From NCBI RefSeq assembly GCF_027594865.1, contig NZ_CP089391.1:6788501-6852500 (forward strand): a stretch of 64,000 bases of DNA, written 5' to 3'. Position numbers and translations under genes: made by a program. Numbering within the stretch: position 1 is the first letter of the stretch; every line of letters begins with the position of its first letter. Below, in pieces: positions 1 to 8,560 of this stretch. The notes beneath the pieces are model-generated. The model made no database searches and was not told where the DNA came from. It worked only from the letters and a program-made list of their open reading frames with translations. The DNA comes from Bradyrhizobium xenonodulans (GTDB lineage: Bacteria > Pseudomonadota > Alphaproteobacteria > Rhizobiales > Xanthobacteraceae).

Positions 1-812
1 CACGCGAGCCCGATGACCGTGATGCTGAGGATGCCGAAATACATCTGCGGGATCAGGAAGCTGTACTGGCTGTTGATGATGAGATAGCCGAGACCAGCCT
101 TGGCGCCCACCATCTCGGACGCGACCAGCACGAGCATGGCGGATGCGCTGGCGAGGCGAATACCGACGAAGATGGTCGGAAGCGCAGCCGGCAGAATCAC
201 CTTGCGAAACAATTGCTGCGGTGTCGCGCCCATGGTCCGCGCCGATTTGATCAGGAGCGGATCGACTTGCTTCACCGCGGCGATGGTGTTCAGCAGGAGT
301 GGCCAGGCGCAGCTGTAGATCACCATCGTGATCTTCGACATCTCGCCGATCCCGAGCAGCAGGATGAACACCGGCAGCAGCGCGAGCGGCGCGGTGTTGC
401 GGCAGATCTCGATGAACTGGTTCAGGAGATTACCGAGCCGGGCTGACCTGCCGACCGCCAGGCCAAGCGGCACAATCAGTGCGACCGATATCAGAAACCC
501 GCTCAGCGCGCGCAGCAAGCTGGCGGAGACATCATCATAGAGCTCGCCGCTTTGCGCGAGCTGCCAGCCGGCGGCAATCACCTCCGAGAACGGCGGCAGG
601 AACACCGCATCGATCAGGCCGAGCCTGGGAGCCGCTTCCCATAGCAACAACAGGGCAATCAGTAGCAGGGAGCGGTGTCCAAGGACAGTCAACTGGCGGA
701 TCGCGGCACGGGCCCCACTCACCGCCGGCGACGGTTGAGGTTGCACGCCAGTGAGCGCCTCTCGGCGTCCGTGCGCGAGCTCCAGCAGTATCAGCGTCTC
801 CAGACTAGACAT
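1..812 (-). CDS. SsuC/TauC-type ABC transporter permease, 3' end beyond the window
   Basis: Inner-membrane permease of a sulfonate/taurine-type ABC importer, cut by the window edge after about 270 codons. I translated it from the reverse complement. The N-terminal tail is followed by hydrophobic segments, and the EAA-type cytoplasmic loop (about residues 180-205, reading ARTMGATPQQLFRKVILPAA) that docks on the ATPase is intact. The ATG at 812 overlaps the end of the ATPase gene by 8 bp, so the two are translationally coupled. Neighbours (ATPase, binding protein, TauD-like dioxygenase) point to an organosulfur substrate. The family is sure; the substrate is inferred. Confidence 0.85.
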   Translation of the reverse strand, partial: MSSLETLILLELAHGRREALTGVQPQPSPAVSGARAAIRQLTVLGHRSLLLIALLLLWEAAPRLGLIDAVFLPPFSEVIAAGWQLAQSGELYDDVSASLLRALSGFLISVALIVPLGLAVGRSARLGNLLNQFIEICRNTAPLALLPVFILLLGIGEMSKITMVIYSCAWPLLLNTIAAVKQVDPLLIKSARTMGATPQQLFRKVILPAALPTIFVGIRLASASAMLVLVASEMVGAKAGLGYLIINSQYSFLIPQMYFGILSITVIGLA

Positions 813-1671
813 GGGCGATCTCCTTCACCTCGTGGTCCACATGTCGCGCACCGACACCTCCGTTCAACTGGCCCCGCTGGGCCTTCTGAACCTCGTCGCG
901 CAACAGGCTCCAGACCTCATGGCGTACATGGCCGAACTCCGGCAGTGAGCGCACATCGTCTACCTCGTCGCGCAGTACCTCGGGGAGGTCGATGACTTGC
1001 TTGATCCGCCCCGGACGCGACGTCATGACGGCTACGCGCTCGCCGAGCACGACGGCTTCGTCGATGCCATGGGTGATGAAGACGATGGTCTTGCCGGTGG
1101 CGCGCCAGATCCGCAGTAATTCACCCTGGAGCGTCTCGCGAGTCTGAGCGTCCAGCGCCGCGAACGGTTCATCCATCAGCAGCACCTCCGGATCGTAGGC
1201 GAGGCTTCGGGCGAGCGCGACGCGCTGCTTCATGCCGCCGGACAGCTCGTGCGGATACCGATTGGCAAAGCCGGACAAGCCGACCAGGTCGAGGAAATGC
1301 CGCGCGATCTCAAGCCGCTGCCTGGCCTTGAATCCGGCGATCTCGAGCCCGAATTCGACGTTCTCCGCGGCGGTCCGCCAAGGAAACAGGGCGTACTGCT
1401 GAAATACGATTCCGCGGTCGCGTCCGGGTCCGGCGATGGGGCGCCCGTCGAGCAGGATGCGGCCGCTGGTTGGCATCGTCAGTCCGCCCAGCAAATCGAG
1501 CAAGGTCGATTTCCCGCAGCCGCTTGGGCCGACCAAGACCAGGAACTCGCCGGTGCGAACGTCGAGCGTGATGCCGTCAAGGGCCGTGAAGCGGCCTGCA
1601 GGGCGGCCGCCCTCATCTCGCGTGATGAATTCCTTGCGGACCTGCTCGAAGCTGATCTTGACCGGAGTCAT
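805..1671 (-). CDS. SsuB/TauB-type ABC transporter ATP-binding protein
   Basis: Energises import of a sulfonate-like compound. The 288-residue product shows Walker A GPSGCGKST (48-56), signature LSGGMKQR (143-150) and Walker B LLMDEP (about 164-169), the usual order and size for NitT/TauT ATPases. An upstream in-frame extension reaches 1845, but it would overlap the binding-protein gene deeply. The ATG at 1671 overlaps that gene's stop by 4 bp (ATGA) and is preferred. The gene sits between the binding protein and the permease in one operon. Confidence 0.92.
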   Translation of the reverse strand: MTPVKISFEQVRKEFITRDEGGRPAGRFTALDGITLDVRTGEFLVLVGPSGCGKSTLLDLLGGLTMPTSGRILLDGRPIAGPGRDRGIVFQQYALFPWRTAAENVEFGLEIAGFKARQRLEIARHFLDLVGLSGFANRYPHELSGGMKQRVALARSLAYDPEVLLMDEPFAALDAQTRETLQGELLRIWRATGKTIVFITHGIDEAVVLGERVAVMTSRPGRIKQVIDLPEVLRDEVDDVRSLPEFGHVRHEVWSLLRDEVQKAQRGQLNGGVGARHVDHEVKEIAHV

Positions 1672-2711
1672 TGCACCTCCGCCGTCTTTCCCGGACGGAA
1701 ATAGTTGAACGCGTTGGTGTAGGTGTCGGAGGCCTTGATCTGACCGGGCCTGAACAGGCCATCCTTCTCGAGCCAGTCGATCCACACCTGGATTTCGCGG
1801 TCCGAGATCACGCCGCCCTTGGATGCGACGCCGGTGCTCTTCCAATACTTGATCGAAGAGGCATCCTCGTTGCGCTTGCGCTCGGCGATGATCCGGTCGA
1901 ACCGGGCCCGCACCTCTTCGGCGGGCGTCGTCTGCGCCCAGTCAATCGCGCGCGAAATGCCCTCGACCAGCCTGCGGGCGGCATCAGGATTATCCTTGAT
2001 GAACTTGTCCCGCAGTACATAGGAGCCACCGGTGAACTGGCCGAACAGATCTGTGTCGTTGAACAGTGAGTGAATACCACCCCTCTCCAGTGCCTTGTCG
2101 CGCAGCACGCCGCCGAGCGCGCTCACTTCGACTTGCCCCTGGCGCAGCGCCTGCTCGCCGGTCACCGGCGGGACCGCCACCAGCGTCACCTGCTTGGCTT
2201 CACTCGCGCCGAGACCATTCCTGGCCAGATATTCTCGAAGCACGAACTCCAGATGCGCGCCCAGCGTATTGACCGCGACCTTCTTGCCGAGCAAGTCGCG
2301 TGCGGCCTTGATCGGACTGTCGTCCTTCACATAATAGCCATTATAGGTGTTCGCGTCGGAGCCATAATACCCGACCACGGCCTTGATCGGCGCCTTTGCG
2401 GCGATGAGCTTGAGGATCGCGCCGTAGAATGCGCCGCCGATATCGATATCGCCGGTCACGACGGTCTGGATGTCCTGCGGGCCGCTGATGGTATTGCCGA
2501 CCCATTTGAGCTTGAGCGGCGCGAGATAGCCGAGATCGTCGGCAAGCTCGATGAAGGTCACCTGCCCGGCCCAGCCTTGATAGCGGATTTCGGTCTTTTC
2601 GAGCGGCGGCTCGGCAGCGGCCGGAGCCGCGAGGCCCAGCATGAAGGCGCCAGCGAGCGCCAATCGCGCGGCGCGATGCCGTGCGCCAACAAATCGAAAT
2701 AGCGAATTCAT
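1668..2711 (-). CDS. Periplasmic substrate-binding protein, NMT1/SsuA family
   Basis: Periplasmic receptor for a nitrate/sulfonate/taurine-class importer, 347 residues. A basic N-terminus, a hydrophobic core and an AAPAAAEPP-like cleavage region around residue 33 make a Sec signal peptide. The mature part has the two-lobed NMT1-like pattern (GWAGQVTF start, SGPQDIQTVVTGDIDIGG dipping into the ligand cleft). It lies 28 bp after the dioxygenase and overlaps the ATPase by 4 bp. The cargo is probably the sulfonate or sulfate ester handled by the neighbouring oxygenases; the exact ligand cannot be read from sequence. Confidence 0.9.
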   Translation of the reverse strand: MNSLFRFVGARHRAARLALAGAFMLGLAAPAAAEPPLEKTEIRYQGWAGQVTFIELADDLGYLAPLKLKWVGNTISGPQDIQTVVTGDIDIGGAFYGAILKLIAAKAPIKAVVGYYGSDANTYNGYYVKDDSPIKAARDLLGKKVAVNTLGAHLEFVLREYLARNGLGASEAKQVTLVAVPPVTGEQALRQGQVEVSALGGVLRDKALERGGIHSLFNDTDLFGQFTGGSYVLRDKFIKDNPDAARRLVEGISRAIDWAQTTPAEEVRARFDRIIAERKRNEDASSIKYWKSTGVASKGGVISDREIQVWIDWLEKDGLFRPGQIKASDTYTNAFNYFRPGKTAEVQ

Positions 2712-2739
2712 TCTGATAAATCCTGTCAGTGAAGCGGGA

Positions 2740-3672
2740 TCAAGCGGCCTTGGCCGTCTGCGGTTTCGACGCCTTGATGCGCGTCACACTGCGGCGACCG
2801 TCGACACTGAGCGGCACCTCGCCGTCGATGGTGGCGCGCCGCACCACGCGGTGCTGGTCGCCATAGTCGTTGACGGCGTAATGCTGGGTTGCGCGGTTGT
2901 CCCAGATCGCAACGTCACCGGCCTGCCAATTCCAGCGCACGGTGTTCTCCGGCGCAGTGATGTGGGACTGGAACAGCTCGAACAGCTTCTGGCCATCATA
3001 TTTCGGCAGGCCGACGAAGCGCTGCACGAAATTACCCAGCACGAGCGTGCGCTCGCCGGTTTCGGGGTGGACCCGTACCACCGGATGCTCGGTTTCATAG
3101 ATCGTTCCGGTGAATACCTCGTCGAAGTGCTTTCTATCCGCCTCGCTCGCGCGCGTCTTCACGGCGTAGTCATAGGCGTTGCTGTGGATCGCCCAGAGCT
3201 CATCCGCGAGCTTGCGCAGCGGCGCCGGCAGGTCGAGATAGGCCGCCGCCGTGTTCGACCAAACGGTGTCACCGCCGTACGGCGGGATCACCACGCCCCG
3301 CAGAACCGAAATCTTCGGATAGGCGTCGACGAAAGTGACATCCGTGTGCCACTGGTCGGCACGGCCGCCGCCCCGCCCCGAGTCAAGCTCCAGAATCGAC
3401 GACGTCCCCTTGGTCGCACCGACCGTCGGATGGGGCACGAGTTGTCCGAGTCTGACGGCAAAGCGCTCCTGCTCGGCATCGTCGAGATGCCCCTGGTCCC
3501 TGAAGAAAATGAGCTTGTGCTCGAGCAGCACCTGGTTGATGGCGCGAACGACGTCGTCAGGTAGGTCGCCCGACAGCTTGACGTTCCTGATCTCGGCGCC
3601 GAGCCGTGCCGCGCGTTTCACGATGTCGGCGCGCGGGATGACGTTGTCGATGGTGGTGGCCGTGATGCTCAT
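2740..3672 (-). CDS. TauD/AtsK-family Fe(II)/2-oxoglutarate dioxygenase
   Basis: Probably an alpha-ketoglutarate-dependent dioxygenase that oxidises the carbon next to a sulfonate or sulfate ester and releases sulfite or sulfate (family knowledge). The 310-residue product keeps the iron triad H109, D111 (WHTDVTF) and H264 (TQHYA), and the 2-oxoglutarate-binding R279. I chose the ATG at 3672 because AGGAAAG lies 10 bases before it; an in-frame extension to 3873 is longer than the family norm and reads as low-complexity. First gene of the transporter operon, divergent from the flavin monooxygenase at 4317. Confidence 0.9.
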   Translation of the reverse strand: MSITATTIDNVIPRADIVKRAARLGAEIRNVKLSGDLPDDVVRAINQVLLEHKLIFFRDQGHLDDAEQERFAVRLGQLVPHPTVGATKGTSSILELDSGRGGGRADQWHTDVTFVDAYPKISVLRGVVIPPYGGDTVWSNTAAAYLDLPAPLRKLADELWAIHSNAYDYAVKTRASEADRKHFDEVFTGTIYETEHPVVRVHPETGERTLVLGNFVQRFVGLPKYDGQKLFELFQSHITAPENTVRWNWQAGDVAIWDNRATQHYAVNDYGDQHRVVRRATIDGEVPLSVDGRRSVTRIKASKPQTAKAA

Positions 3673-4316
3673 GATCGTAGTCTTTCCTGTGATGTTCTGG
3701 ACAAAGCTCCGCCATGCGCCGGTCGTACGAGCAGCGGCGAAGAATGATGATGACGAATGATGATGAAGTCTTGGATGTGGTCCTAGGGGATCACGTCGGC
3801 GGCTGGATGGCTCGCGGCACACGGATCCCGGCGGTACAGCTCTCCGCCATCGCGCCAGCGCAGCACCGCACACGCAGAACCGAGATCAGCCGGGCTGCTT
3901 CGCGAACGACGGGTGGATCGGATTGCCGCATGGTGAACGACCTCGCTTGGACGGTGCAGATCGTAAATGCGATCGCGATCCAGTCAATGAAACGAAACCA
4001 GCTTTGTTTTGCGCGGCGAGCAATGATCGCTTCGCACGCCAAGCGGACACGGAAATATTTACAATAGTGATGGTCGGTTGCGCCGTTTCACCGGCGTGAC
4101 AGCGAGCCGAATGAGCACGAAACAGCTCGAAGCGCTGCGTTGTTCGTGATGACGAACGCACTCGTCTCCGACTGGCGATGAGCTCACGCGCTTCATGCTC
4201 GCTTCGCCCGCAACAACGCAAATTCATTTCATCGACAGCTTTGCGGTCATCGACATAGATTCGAGTGAAACCTAAAGCGCGACGCCGATATCCGACAGCA
4301 ACCAACGAGCAACGCT
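3673..4316. other. Divergent intergenic region between dioxygenase operon and monooxygenase
   Basis: A 644-bp gap that must hold the promoters of both transcription units of the sulfur module. Open frames here are short, do not resemble known proteins and are rich in Arg and Ser, as expected for non-coding high-GC DNA. I could not single out a confident operator. Confidence 0.5.
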
Positions 4317-5657
4317 ATGAGCAAACGGCAACTTTCACTCAACTTCTTCATCTATCCTGACGGTCACCACGAGGCGGCCTGGCGTCACAAGGCCTCAACG
4401 ACGGACCGCATCCTTGATGTCACCTACTATCAGGAGCTGGCGCAGCGCGCGGAAGCCCACAAATTTGACGCGGTGTTCTTCGCCGACGGTCCGGCGCTGG
4501 CCGACAACGTCCGTTACGCGCAGCGGTTCCGGCTCGAGCCGATCACCCTGCTCACGGCGATCGCATCGGCCACGAAGCATATCGGCCTGATCGCGACCGC
4601 GTCGACGACTTACACCGAGCCCTACAATCTTGCGCGGCTGTTCGCCTCGTTGGATCACCTCAGCAGCGGTCGCGCCGGCTGGAACATCGTGACCACGAGT
4701 TCGCCGCAGGCGGCCCAGAACTTCGGCCTGCCCGCGCATCCGCCGCATCACGAGCGCTATGAGCGGGCGCGGGAATATCTCGACGTCATCACACGGCTGT
4801 GGGACAGCTGGGAAGACGACGCGCTGGTCAACGACCCTGTCTCCGGCATTTTCGCCGACACCAGCAAGATCCACGCAATCGACCACATTGGAAAGCATTT
4901 TCGCGTACGCGGCCCGCTCAACGTCTCACGGCCGCCCCAAGGGCGGCCGGTCTATGTCCAGGCCGGATCGTCCGAGGATGGGCGAGCCTTTGCCGCGCGC
5001 TTTGCGGAAGCGATCTTCACCGCGCACCAGACATTGGCGAGCGCCCAGGAGTTTTATGCCGACATCAAGCGTCAAGCGCGCGCCTTCGACCGCAGTCCCG
5101 ATCAGATCAAGATCCTGCCCGGAATCAGTCCGTTCATCGCTAGCAGTCAGGTTGAGGCTGACCGCCTGCAAGAGGAGTTCAACGCGCTAATCCAGCCGGA
5201 ATTCTCGCTGACCCAGCTTCGCCAGATGACCGGTCTTGACCTCACCGGATTCGACCTCGATGGTCCCTTTCCACGGCATCTGATCGACACCAGCGGCGCG
5301 CAGGGCGTCGCCAGCCGTTTCAAGCTCGTGGTCGACATCGTCGATCGCGAGAAGCCGACGATACGTCAGCTCGTGCAGCGCCTCGCCGGCGCGCGTGGCC
5401 ACTGGGTGATTGCCGGTCCGCCGGAGAAGATTGCCGATAGTATCCAGGCCTGGTTCGAAAACGGCGCCGCCGACGGTTTCAACGTTATGCCGCCCTTCCT
5501 GCCCGGCGGCTTCGATCTGTTCGCCGAGCAGGTCGTACCGATCCTGCGCAAGCGCGGCTTGTTCCGCCACGACTTCACCGGCTCGACGCTGCGCGAGCAT
5601 TACGGGCTCGAGCGGCCGGCGAGTATGTATGCGGGGAAGATTCAGGCGATCGCCTGA
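4317..5657 (+). CDS. NtaA/SnaA/DszA-family FMNH2-dependent monooxygenase
   Basis: Class-C flavin monooxygenase of the bacterial luciferase superfamily, 446 residues, the normal length for NtaA/SnaA/DszA/SoxA. Seen: LSLNFFIYPDGHHEAAWR at the start, FDAVFFADGP, SSGRAGWNIVTTSSPQAAQNFG (the flavin-site stretch of this group), HHERYERAREYLDVITRLWDSW, and a C-terminal FNVMPPFLPGGFDLFAEQVVP. Members need a separate NAD(P)H:flavin reductase; none is adjacent. Opposite a TauD-like dioxygenase and a sulfonate-type importer, an organosulfur substrate is the best inference, but related enzymes attack aminopolycarboxylates and amines. Confidence 0.9.
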   Translation: MSKRQLSLNFFIYPDGHHEAAWRHKASTTDRILDVTYYQELAQRAEAHKFDAVFFADGPALADNVRYAQRFRLEPITLLTAIASATKHIGLIATASTTYTEPYNLARLFASLDHLSSGRAGWNIVTTSSPQAAQNFGLPAHPPHHERYERAREYLDVITRLWDSWEDDALVNDPVSGIFADTSKIHAIDHIGKHFRVRGPLNVSRPPQGRPVYVQAGSSEDGRAFAARFAEAIFTAHQTLASAQEFYADIKRQARAFDRSPDQIKILPGISPFIASSQVEADRLQEEFNALIQPEFSLTQLRQMTGLDLTGFDLDGPFPRHLIDTSGAQGVASRFKLVVDIVDREKPTIRQLVQRLAGARGHWVIAGPPEKIADSIQAWFENGAADGFNVMPPFLPGGFDLFAEQVVPILRKRGLFRHDFTGSTLREHYGLERPASMYAGKIQAIA

Positions 5658-5724
5658 CCGTTTGAAACCGAAAATGGAGCAGTCGATTTCGGCGCGATAC
5701 TCGGACACACTCGAGTGAATACTT

Positions 5725-5753
5725 GGGACGCGCGTAGTCGTTAAGCGCGTCCC
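5725..5753. terminator. GC-rich hairpin after the monooxygenase gene
   Basis: Perfect 9-bp stem GGGACGCGC/GCGCGTCCC around an 11-base loop, 68 bp after the monooxygenase stop. No T-run follows on either strand, so intrinsic termination is uncertain. It lies between convergent units (monooxygenase and the enoyl-CoA hydratase remnant) and may block readthrough both ways. Confidence 0.4.
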
Positions 5754-5908
5754 CTAGCCGCAACACAATGCGACCCAGGCGCCCCGGTGTATCGGCGCGG
5801 GGGCTAGCGCCGATCGGTGCGCTAAACGCTTGATCCGCTTGACGACCATCGGGTCGGAGTACGACAAGCTTGAGAAAGCCTTCATCGTTGTCGAAGGTGT
5901 CGTGGCCG

Positions 5909-6685
5909 TTAGCGACCCTTCCAAACCGGTTTTCGCTTTTCCGCGAAAGCCTGCGGACCTTCGACTGCATCCGCGGAGGCAAGCATCGCCTTCATTGCCG
6001 GATAATCCCATTCTTCCGACAACCCTTCCGAAACGGGTCGGGATAGCCCCCGAAGAACCGCTTCCTTTGTGGCACGCACCGACATGGGGCTGCATGCAAG
6101 GATCTCGTCGGCCCAACGCCTAGCGGCGCCCATGAGGTCGCCGCTCACCACCTCGTTGACGAGACCGAGCAAGAGCGCCTCTTCGGCGTTGACCCGCCGC
6201 CCCGTCAGCATCATGCCCATCGCTCGCTTGAGCCCGATCTCGCGGGGCAACCGTTGGATTCCTCCCGCGAGCGCCGCCAGGCCGACGAGCGGCTCAGGTA
6301 AAGCAAACACGGCGTTTTCAGACGCCACGACAATGTCGCATGCAAGCGCGATCTCGAAACCGCCGCCCATTGCCACTCCGTTGACCGCGGCGATCACCGG
6401 CTTTGCGAGATCAAAGCGCTTTGTTATACCCCCGAAACCCTTTGGCGGAGTTGTGAGTCCACCGCCAGCAGCCTGCTGCTTTAGATCGTGGCCTGCGCAG
6501 AAGGCTTTCTGCCCGGCTCCCGTGATGATCGCGACCTACTGTTGCTCATCCGCGGCGAACTCGTCGAAAATCTCTTCAAGTTCGCAATGGCAAGCCGAGT
6601 TCAAGGCGTTGTGTGCTTCAGGCCTGTCGATGGTAACGATTGTGCAGTGTCCGTCGCGGGAAACTTTGACATACTCGTAAGTCAT
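5909..6685 (-). pseudogene. Enoyl-CoA hydratase/isomerase with an in-frame amber codon
   Basis: Read from the ATG at 6685, the frame encodes a normal 258-residue crotonase-family protein (start MTYEYVKVSRDGHCTIVTIDRP, oxyanion-hole AFCAGHDLK, second GGFEIALACDIVVAS, PEPLVGL). A single TAG at 6536-6538 interrupts it just before VAIITGAG, where this family usually has a tryptophan or similar residue. The frame is otherwise open, so this looks like a recent nonsense mutation (TGG to TAG) or a sequencing error. A 162-residue C-terminal ORF from 6397 remains. Last gene of the large beta-oxidation run. Confidence 0.8.
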
Positions 6686-6804
6686 CAGCGTTCAGCCTTT
6701 TGAAGTTGAGCAAGACGGATAGTCGGCGATTGCCCCGGCGGCCCATCCAAACTCAAAAGTTTCGACAGTTCCGCGATGCGCGCACATTCCGAACGCCATC
6801 TTCA

Positions 6805-7476
6805 TCAAAATCCGATGAAGGTTGTAAATTCCGACAGGTCTGCGCGATCAGCACGCAAACTGTTGATCGGATGTGCGGGATCCATGTACCCCAGGGCCAT
6901 GCCGCAAAAAAGCATCAGATGGGAAGGTAATCCGATGAACTCCGCCACTGTCTTGTGCCAGAGCGCCCAGGCTTCCTGCGGGCAGGTACTCAATCCCTTC
7001 TCCACCGCAAGCAGCATGACCGACTGTATGTACATACCGAGATCAGCCCATTGCCCAGGCTCCATCTGGCGATCGATGGCAAAGAACAGGCCAACAGGCG
7101 CGCCGAAAAAGCTGAAGTTCTTTGCAAGCTGCTTGAGGCGTGCCGCCTTGTGCTCGCGCGGAATTGCGATCGTGCGGTAGAGATCCTCGCCGTTTTTGAA
7201 GCGCCGAGTTTTGTACGGCTCCTTCAGGTCGGGCGGATAGATATTGTATTCCGGCTGCTCGCCCATCGGATTATCCTTGATCCGCTCGGCCATCAGCGCC
7301 TTGAAGCGCGACAGTTCTTGGCCACCGAGCACCCACACGTGCCACGGCTGTAGATTTCCGCCAGACGGCGAACGGCCGGCAGAAAGCAGGATCTCCTTAA
7401 CGATCTCTCCGGGGACGGGAAAGTCCAAGAACGCCCGGACCGAGGTCCGCGAATTGAGCGCGTCCGACACGTTCAT
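6805..7476 (-). CDS. Nitroreductase-family FMN oxidoreductase
   Basis: Cytoplasmic NAD(P)H- and FMN-dependent reductase, 223 residues. The N-terminal SRTSVRAFLDFPVP with APSGGN-type SPSGGNLQPW is the FMN-binding hallmark of the nitroreductase fold; MLLAVEKGLSTCPQEAW and FCGMALGYMDP are the typical C-terminal blocks. The gene lies 36 bp downstream of the quinone-oxidoreductase-like gene, inside the acyl-CoA catabolic run. Its physiological acceptor is unknown; an enone or quinone-like intermediate of the pathway would fit. Confidence 0.88.
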   Translation of the reverse strand: MNVSDALNSRTSVRAFLDFPVPGEIVKEILLSAGRSPSGGNLQPWHVWVLGGQELSRFKALMAERIKDNPMGEQPEYNIYPPDLKEPYKTRRFKNGEDLYRTIAIPREHKAARLKQLAKNFSFFGAPVGLFFAIDRQMEPGQWADLGMYIQSVMLLAVEKGLSTCPQEAWALWHKTVAEFIGLPSHLMLFCGMALGYMDPAHPINSLRADRADLSEFTTFIGF

Positions 7477-7512
7477 GTGAATGTCTCCAAATACCTTAAA
7501 CGAGGAATGTCG

Positions 7513-8490
7513 TCAGCCGATCCGGACGACCATCTTTCCGAGTGCCGAGCGCGTCGTCATCGCTTTGAACGCTTCGTGGAAGTCCTCGAATGCGAAGACC
7601 TTCCCTACGACGGGAACGAGCGTCTTCTCGCTCAACCAGGTGAAGAGCTGCGCGATCACTCGATCCCGCACGTCGGGTTCGCGACGACCGATCTGCGCAA
7701 GGTCGACACCCAGCAGTGCCCCTCCCTTCAGAAGAGGCAGGTTGAAACGCAGTGCAGGAATCGTTCCAGACGCAAAGCCGACCACCAAGTGCCGCCCATT
7801 CCAGGCGATCGACCGGAATGCTTGGAGGCTCACGTCACCACCGACTGGATCATAGATCACGTCGGCGCCGTGACCACCGGTTAGTTCCTTAAGCGCATCG
7901 CGCCAATCTTCACGCGTGTAGTCCAGACCTGCATCCGCGCCAAACTTCATCGCGAACTGCCTCTTCTCCTCGGTCGAAGCCGCCGCAATGACGCGGCCGC
8001 CGAGCAACTTTCCGATCTGAACAGCCGCTATTCCTACGCCGCCGGCGGCCCCCAAAACCAAGAGTATCTCGCCGCTCTGTAGCTTTCCCCGAGCGCTGAG
8101 TGCGTAGAGCGCCGTCAGGTAGTTAGCGAAGAACGAGGCGCCGACCTCGGGCTCAATGCCTTTTGGCGTCACGAAAAGGTCCGTGGCCGGCACGCAAATA
8201 TATTCGGCAAGGCCGCCACTTCTGACCATGCCGATGACCGGCGTACCCGAAGCGAAGCCCTCAACATCTGCAGCCGCCTCGTCGACGATGCCCGCAAACT
8301 CCGAGCCGGGCGTAAACGGCAACGGGTCCTTGGTCTGGTACAGGCCCTGCACCTTCAAGCCATCGACGAAGCCGACGGCGGCGGCCTGAATCCCGACGCG
8401 GACCATTCCCGCCGACAATTCCGGCTTAGCGACCTCTTTGATGGTGATATTGTCGATATGGTCGTAGTTCTCAACCAAGACTGCTTTCAT
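7513..8490 (-). CDS. NADPH:quinone oxidoreductase-like MDR reductase
   Basis: Medium-chain reductase of the quinone-oxidoreductase/enoyl-reductase branch, 325 residues. The nucleotide-binding AAGGVG (148-153) is present, and the zinc-binding Cys cluster of alcohol dehydrogenases is absent. The ATG at 8490 follows AGAGGATGT and gives a family-standard start (MKAVLVENY); an in-frame extension to 8550 has no support. It probably reduces an alpha,beta-unsaturated carbonyl intermediate. It lies 70 bp from the acyl-CoA dehydrogenase upstream in the same direction. Confidence 0.88.
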   Translation of the reverse strand: MKAVLVENYDHIDNITIKEVAKPELSAGMVRVGIQAAAVGFVDGLKVQGLYQTKDPLPFTPGSEFAGIVDEAAADVEGFASGTPVIGMVRSGGLAEYICVPATDLFVTPKGIEPEVGASFFANYLTALYALSARGKLQSGEILLVLGAAGGVGIAAVQIGKLLGGRVIAAASTEEKRQFAMKFGADAGLDYTREDWRDALKELTGGHGADVIYDPVGGDVSLQAFRSIAWNGRHLVVGFASGTIPALRFNLPLLKGGALLGVDLAQIGRREPDVRDRVIAQLFTWLSEKTLVPVVGKVFAFEDFHEAFKAMTTRSALGKMVVRIG

Positions 8491-8560
8491 GACATCCTCT
8501 TGAGCGAGCCGACCCGTCGGCCACGAGTTCACGCGATGGAATTCAGCCAATTACGACGGC

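Noticed and set aside
6536..6538. Readthrough or pyrrolysine recoding of the TAG in the hydratase
   Set aside because: No tRNA-Pyl or pyl genes seen, and the family does not use it; a nonsense mutation or sequencing error is simpler.
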